A stretch of DNA of 7,454 bases from Mariprofundales bacterium. Lineage in GTDB: Bacteria > Pseudomonadota > Zetaproteobacteria > Mariprofundales > S012-25. Both the position numbers and the translations under genes were made by a program. Positions 4,909-7,454 of this stretch are shown piece by piece. The notes under the pieces were generated by a model that had not been told where the DNA came from, did no database searches, and saw nothing but the letters and a program-made list of their open reading frames with translations. Numbering within the stretch: the stretch's first letter is position 1; each line of letters starts with the position of its first letter. Where the stretch lies: NCBI GenBank assembly GCA_015487905.1, contig WFOX01000172.1, positions 1-7,454 on the forward strand, written 5' to 3'.

Positions 4909-6438
4909 ATGCAGCGCATGCACATCGTGGGCATCCTGTCCGCCGCGCCGGAAAAAGACAATGCACAGCGCTTGGCCATTGCGGAGCGACTGCTGGCGCG
5001 CGAAGCCACCCCATTGCAACACAACGGCTTTTTCGTCGGGCGACCGACGACGCGCGTGCATGCCGATGACGCCTGGGTGCTCAAGCTGCGTGAAGAACAT
5101 CACTTCGGCAGCCGCGAGCTGGCGCTGGCCTGGGCGAACAAGCGCCTGGAGGCGGAGCGGCGCTACGGCGTGCATCATCCCGCGCGCACCTGGCTTGTGG
5201 TGGAAACGCCGCGCGGCTGGGCGGCGGCGAATCTCGCGCCGCGGCTTGCGCCATTGCACATGCACGACTGGGCGGCGGATGCAGCCCCGGCCGAGCGGCT
5301 TGCCGACATTGTGCGCCTGTATCTGCGCTTTTGGCGCGCACATGGCCAGCGGCTGGACGAGGGGCTGTCCAACTTCGGGCTGGATGCGGCGGGGCGGCTC
5401 TTCTATCTGGATGACGATTTCTTTCCCGCGGATGAGCACCGCTCATTCGTGGCCATGCTCGGCCAGTGGCTGCGCCTGTTCGGGCGGGACTGGCTCGGCG
5501 AGGCGGAGGCGCGCCTGCTCGGTAAGGCGGTGCGCGAGGCGCTGCGCGATGCGCGCCCGATTGAGCTGCGCCTTGTGGTGGAGGCATTGCGCGAGCTGTT
5601 TCTGCCGGCCTTCGCCGAGCGGCAGCGGCAGGCGCTCCTTGCTGCGCTGACCGTGAAGGAAGACGCCTTCCAGGGCCTGGATTGGCACCAGCCCGTGGGC
5701 GTGATCGCGGATATCCACGGCAACCTTGCGGCGCTGGAGGTGGCGCTGAATGTGCTCACCATGCACGGCGTGCGCCAGTTCCTGTGCCTGGGCGATGTCG
5801 TCGGCTACGGGCCGCATCCGCGCGCCTGCATTGCGCGCGTGCGCGAGCTTGGCATGCCCTGCATCATGGGCAACCACGACTACTATGTAGCGCACGGCGC
5901 GCCTGCGCGCGTGGCGATGTCGCGCACGGCCCGGCGCGCCGCCGAATGGACGCGCGCGCAGCTTTCCGAAAACGATCTGGAATGGCTTGCCGGCCTGCCG
6001 CTCAAGCATGAGGGCGAGGTGCAGGGGCGCAGGGTGCTCGCCTTGCACGGCGCGCCCGTGGATCGCACCTACTTCAACGCCTATGTCTATGAGCAGACCT
6101 GGGAGCGCAATCTGGACTGGATGCGTGAGCATGGCGTGTGGCTCTGCCTGCACGGCCATTCGCACCTGCAAGGGGGATATTGGGAGGACGAAGACGGCAG
6201 CCGCGGGCGCGCGTTCGGCGAGGCGGGGCTTTCGTTTGCGGGGCGGGCGCATCTTCTGCTCAATCCGGGGGCCGTGGGCCAGCCGCGCGACGGGCGGCCC
6301 GGCGCGCAGGCAGCCATCGTCACGCCCGAGGGCATGCGCTGGCTCTGTTTGGAATACGATCTCGCCGCCGTGGCGCGCGACATCCGCGCGCAGGGATTGC
6401 CGCCGGAGTTGGCCGAGCGGCTGCTGCAGGGGCGCTGA
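4909..6438 (+). CDS. Fusion protein: N-terminal kinase-like domain and C-terminal calcineurin-like metallophosphoesterase
   Basis: Numbered from the ATG at 4909, the protein has 509 residues. The C-terminal half (about 262-480) has every metallophosphoesterase motif: ADIHGN (267-272), LGDVVGYG (294-301), GNHD (321-324), LHGAP (379-383) and GHSH (416-419). It should therefore bind two metal ions and cleave phosphoesters. The N-terminal half (about 35-240) resembles a very divergent protein-kinase or aminoglycoside-kinase fold. VLKL contains a candidate ATP-binding K59. RLDEGLSN gives D150 and N155, and LDDDFF gives D168; the D-N-D spacing of 5 and 13 equals that of protein kinase A (D166, N171, D184). 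No signal peptide is seen, so it should be cytoplasmic. No start has a good Shine-Dalgarno: ATG at 4918, or TTG at 4873 with a GAGGAG 11 nt upstream, are alternatives. It diverges from the GTPase operon across only 35 nt. Confidence 0.88.
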   Translation: MQRMHIVGILSAAPEKDNAQRLAIAERLLAREATPLQHNGFFVGRPTTRVHADDAWVLKLREEHHFGSRELALAWANKRLEAERRYGVHHPARTWLVVETPRGWAAANLAPRLAPLHMHDWAADAAPAERLADIVRLYLRFWRAHGQRLDEGLSNFGLDAAGRLFYLDDDFFPADEHRSFVAMLGQWLRLFGRDWLGEAEARLLGKAVREALRDARPIELRLVVEALRELFLPAFAERQRQALLAALTVKEDAFQGLDWHQPVGVIADIHGNLAALEVALNVLTMHGVRQFLCLGDVVGYGPHPRACIARVRELGMPCIMGNHDYYVAHGAPARVAMSRTARRAAEWTRAQLSENDLEWLAGLPLKHEGEVQGRRVLALHGAPVDRTYFNAYVYEQTWERNLDWMREHGVWLCLHGHSHLQGGYWEDEDGSRGRAFGEAGLSFAGRAHLLLNPGAVGQPRDGRPGAQAAIVTPEGMRWLCLEYDLAAVARDIRAQGLPPELAERLLQGR

Positions 6439-6447
6439 CGCCGGCCT

Positions 6448-6529
6448 GGTGTCGCCCTGAAGGGCGGCCTACAGAAATCCTTGCAAAACACCTGCAAAAG
6501 GCCCCGTAGGTCGGGCTTTAGCCCGACAC
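6448..6529 (-). repeat. REPIN copy B (inverted pair of GTAG-type REP palindromes)
   Basis: Two REP palindromes face each other. The left (6451-6468, 8 bp with one G-T pair) is followed by CTAC (6469-6472). The right is GTAG (6506-6509) followed by the perfect GTCGGGC/GCCCGAC stem (6510-6516 with 6521-6527). Both GTAG marks are intact, so this copy is better preserved than copy A. It lies between the convergent phosphoesterase and TolC-family genes, a usual place for REPs, where it may also shape transcript ends. No T-run follows either stem. Confidence 0.8.
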
Positions 6530-6549
6530 AGGCTTCACCCGACGCCCAC

Positions 6550-6579
6550 GCCGGCGCTTGCTACCACCGGCCTTGCGGC
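6550..6579. repeat. 30-bp repeat box, copy B, overlapping the end of the TolC-family gene
   Basis: The reverse complement matches 2100-2129 at 29 of 30 positions. The single difference (A here, G in copy A, read on the minus strand) is in the triplet that is TAG in this copy and TGG in copy A. The box supplies the last five codons (PQGRW) and the stop of the TolC-family gene. About 20 bases separate it from REPIN copy B, against 4 in copy A. Confidence 0.75.
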
Positions 6580-7454
6580 ACCCGACCCGCAAGCGCCGCA
6601 AGCTGAAGGCGAACGAGCCTGCGCAGGGCGCGGGCCGCGGCAAGATCCGCGCGCATGCGCGCAAGGCGCGCCTCGGCATCCAGCCAGGCATCCACGGTGC
6701 CCGCGCCGGCCTCATAGGCCGCGCGTGCGGCCAGCACGGCCTCACGCGCGGCCGCAAGCGCGTCTTCCAGCGCCGCGATGCGCGCAGCCAGCACATGATC
6801 GTTGCGCCGTGCTGCGGCAATGGCCGTTTGCGCCTTCGCGCGCGCCTCATCCACACGCCAGCGCGCGGCCTCCACGAGCGCCTTGCGGCGGTCGTATTCG
6901 GCCCAGGCGCCGCCGCCCGCATAGATCGGCACCTCCACTTGCAGGCCCACGAAGCGGTCGCGGCGCGTCTGCCCCGTGCCAAAGAGCGTGTTCGTCGTCT
7001 TCTCGCGCCGGATGCCGGCGACGAGATCCACGCCCGGCAAGGCCACCCCAAGCGCTTCTTCGGCCTGCGTTTCGGCCAGGCGCAAGCGAAGTCGCGCGAT
7101 GCGCACGGACAGCGCATCCTCAGGCGCCAAGGCCAGCATCGGCGGAAGATCGCCAAGCGTGCCGAGCGCTTCGGGTATCTTCCCGATCAACTCCGCAAGC
7201 CGCGCGCGGGCGTCCTTGAGCTTCGCTTCGGCGGCCAAAACCTCGGCGCGGGCGGCGGCGGCCTGCGCCTTCGCCTCCAAAAACACGCGCTTGGGCGCTG
7301 CGCCCGCCTGCCAGCGTGTTTTCGCGATCGCCGCGGCCTTGCGCGCGGCTTGGACCTTGGCACGCGCCGCCGCAAGCCTTTTCTCCGCCACGAACGCATC
7401 CAGCCAGCGCTGGGCGGCCTCCAGCGCCAGGGTCGCCTGCGCGCCCTCTTCCGA
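6561..7454 (-). CDS. TolC-family outer-membrane efflux protein (OEP), C-terminal part, 5'-truncated by window edge
   Basis: The frame is open to the right edge; 297 residues are visible before TAG. The protein shows the long alanine-rich amphipathic helices of the TolC/OEP periplasmic barrel. It has the characteristic RWQAGAAPKRVFLEAKAQ helix, LAELIGKIPEAL, then after the P-x-D-A-L region a strand segment (PGVDLVAGIRREKTTN, then FVGLQVEVPIYAGG) that forms the outer-membrane barrel. The second helical repeat ends with AAYEAGAGTVDAWLDAEARL and LRRLVRLQLAALAG. Such trimers form the outer channel of RND, ABC or MFS efflux and secretion systems; the pump partner genes would lie upstream, outside the window. 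The signal peptide is not visible. The last five residues and stop are encoded by a repeat box, so the C-terminus may have been altered by repeat insertion. Confidence 0.93.
   Translation of the reverse strand, partial: SEEGAQATLALEAAQRWLDAFVAEKRLAAARAKVQAARKAAAIAKTRWQAGAAPKRVFLEAKAQAAAARAEVLAAEAKLKDARARLAELIGKIPEALGTLGDLPPMLALAPEDALSVRIARLRLRLAETQAEEALGVALPGVDLVAGIRREKTTNTLFGTGQTRRDRFVGLQVEVPIYAGGGAWAEYDRRKALVEAARWRVDEARAKAQTAIAAARRNDHVLAARIAALEDALAAAREAVLAARAAYEAGAGTVDAWLDAEARLARMRADLAAARALRRLVRLQLAALAGRVPQGRW

Noticed and set aside
4874..5014. Cysteine-rich upstream extension of the unknown minus-strand gene
   Set aside because: A cluster resembling CPRCACAAC tempted a zinc-site reading, but the bases lie opposite the start of the phosphoesterase gene and the extension has no ribosome binding site.
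4421..5650. A 409-codon open frame on the plus strand across the unknown gene and the kinase-like region
   Set aside because: It crosses the divergent start region, is opposite one gene and out of frame with another, and its product is low-complexity Arg/Cys/Ser-rich.
2100..6579. Composite transposon or integrative element carrying the module
   Set aside because: The flanking repeats are REP-type and encode nothing; no transposase, integrase or tRNA attachment site was found, and base composition of the inner genes resembles the flanks.
2091..6602. 17-bp direct repeat CCCGCAAGCGCCGCAAG at 2091-2107 and 6586-6602 as target-site duplication of a mobile element
   Set aside because: Far too long for a usual duplication, and the second copy is ordinary Leu-Ala-Ala-Leu coding sequence of the TolC gene where GCAAGCGCC-like words are common. 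No transposase is present.

Overview
The window reads as a piece of a high-GC Gram-negative (probably gamma- or betaproteobacterial) chromosome. The grounds are a TolC-type outer-membrane efflux protein, a signal-peptide-bearing periplasmic protein, a sigma-32-like heat-shock promoter, and GTAG-type REP palindromes arranged as inverted pairs (REPINs). No tRNA, rRNA, CRISPR array or transposase was seen. Genus-level placement is not possible from sequence alone.

Layout. (1) Bases 1-1905 hold ordinary genes: the 3' part of an M16 (insulinase-like) peptidase gene on +, overlapping tail-to-tail by 8 bp with a small exported protein of unknown function on -, then an Hsp20 small heat-shock protein gene on -. 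(2) Bases 1906-2284 are non-coding. They hold the Hsp20 leader hairpin, its sigma-32-like promoter, a 30-bp repeat box, a REPIN and a possible promoter for the next operon. (3) Bases 2285-6438 form the most interesting part. Three tandem Roadblock/LC7-type genes (+) converge on a two-gene operon (-) that encodes an unknown 200-residue protein and a CvnD/MglA-like small GTPase. The two operons share a compact bidirectional terminator. Divergent from the GTPase operon is a 509-residue fusion protein (+): an N-terminal kinase-like domain joined to a complete calcineurin-like metallophosphoesterase. (4) A second, oppositely oriented copy of the box plus REPIN (about 6450-6579) closes the locus and runs into the last codons of a TolC-family gene (-), which continues off the right edge.

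How the genes may work together. Roadblock proteins and Ras-like GTPases of this type are known partners: MglB/MglA in myxobacterial polarity, and CvnB/CvnD in actinobacterial conservons. Here the set is expanded to three Roadblock paralogues, one GTPase, one coupled protein of unknown function, and a protein combining kinase-like and phosphoesterase domains. I infer one signalling module whose GTPase is tuned by Roadblock partners and whose output or reversal involves phosphorylation and dephosphorylation. That is inference from family and neighbourhood; no substrate can be read from the sequence. The module is bracketed by inverted copies of one intergenic repeat, which may be chance or may mark past rearrangement.
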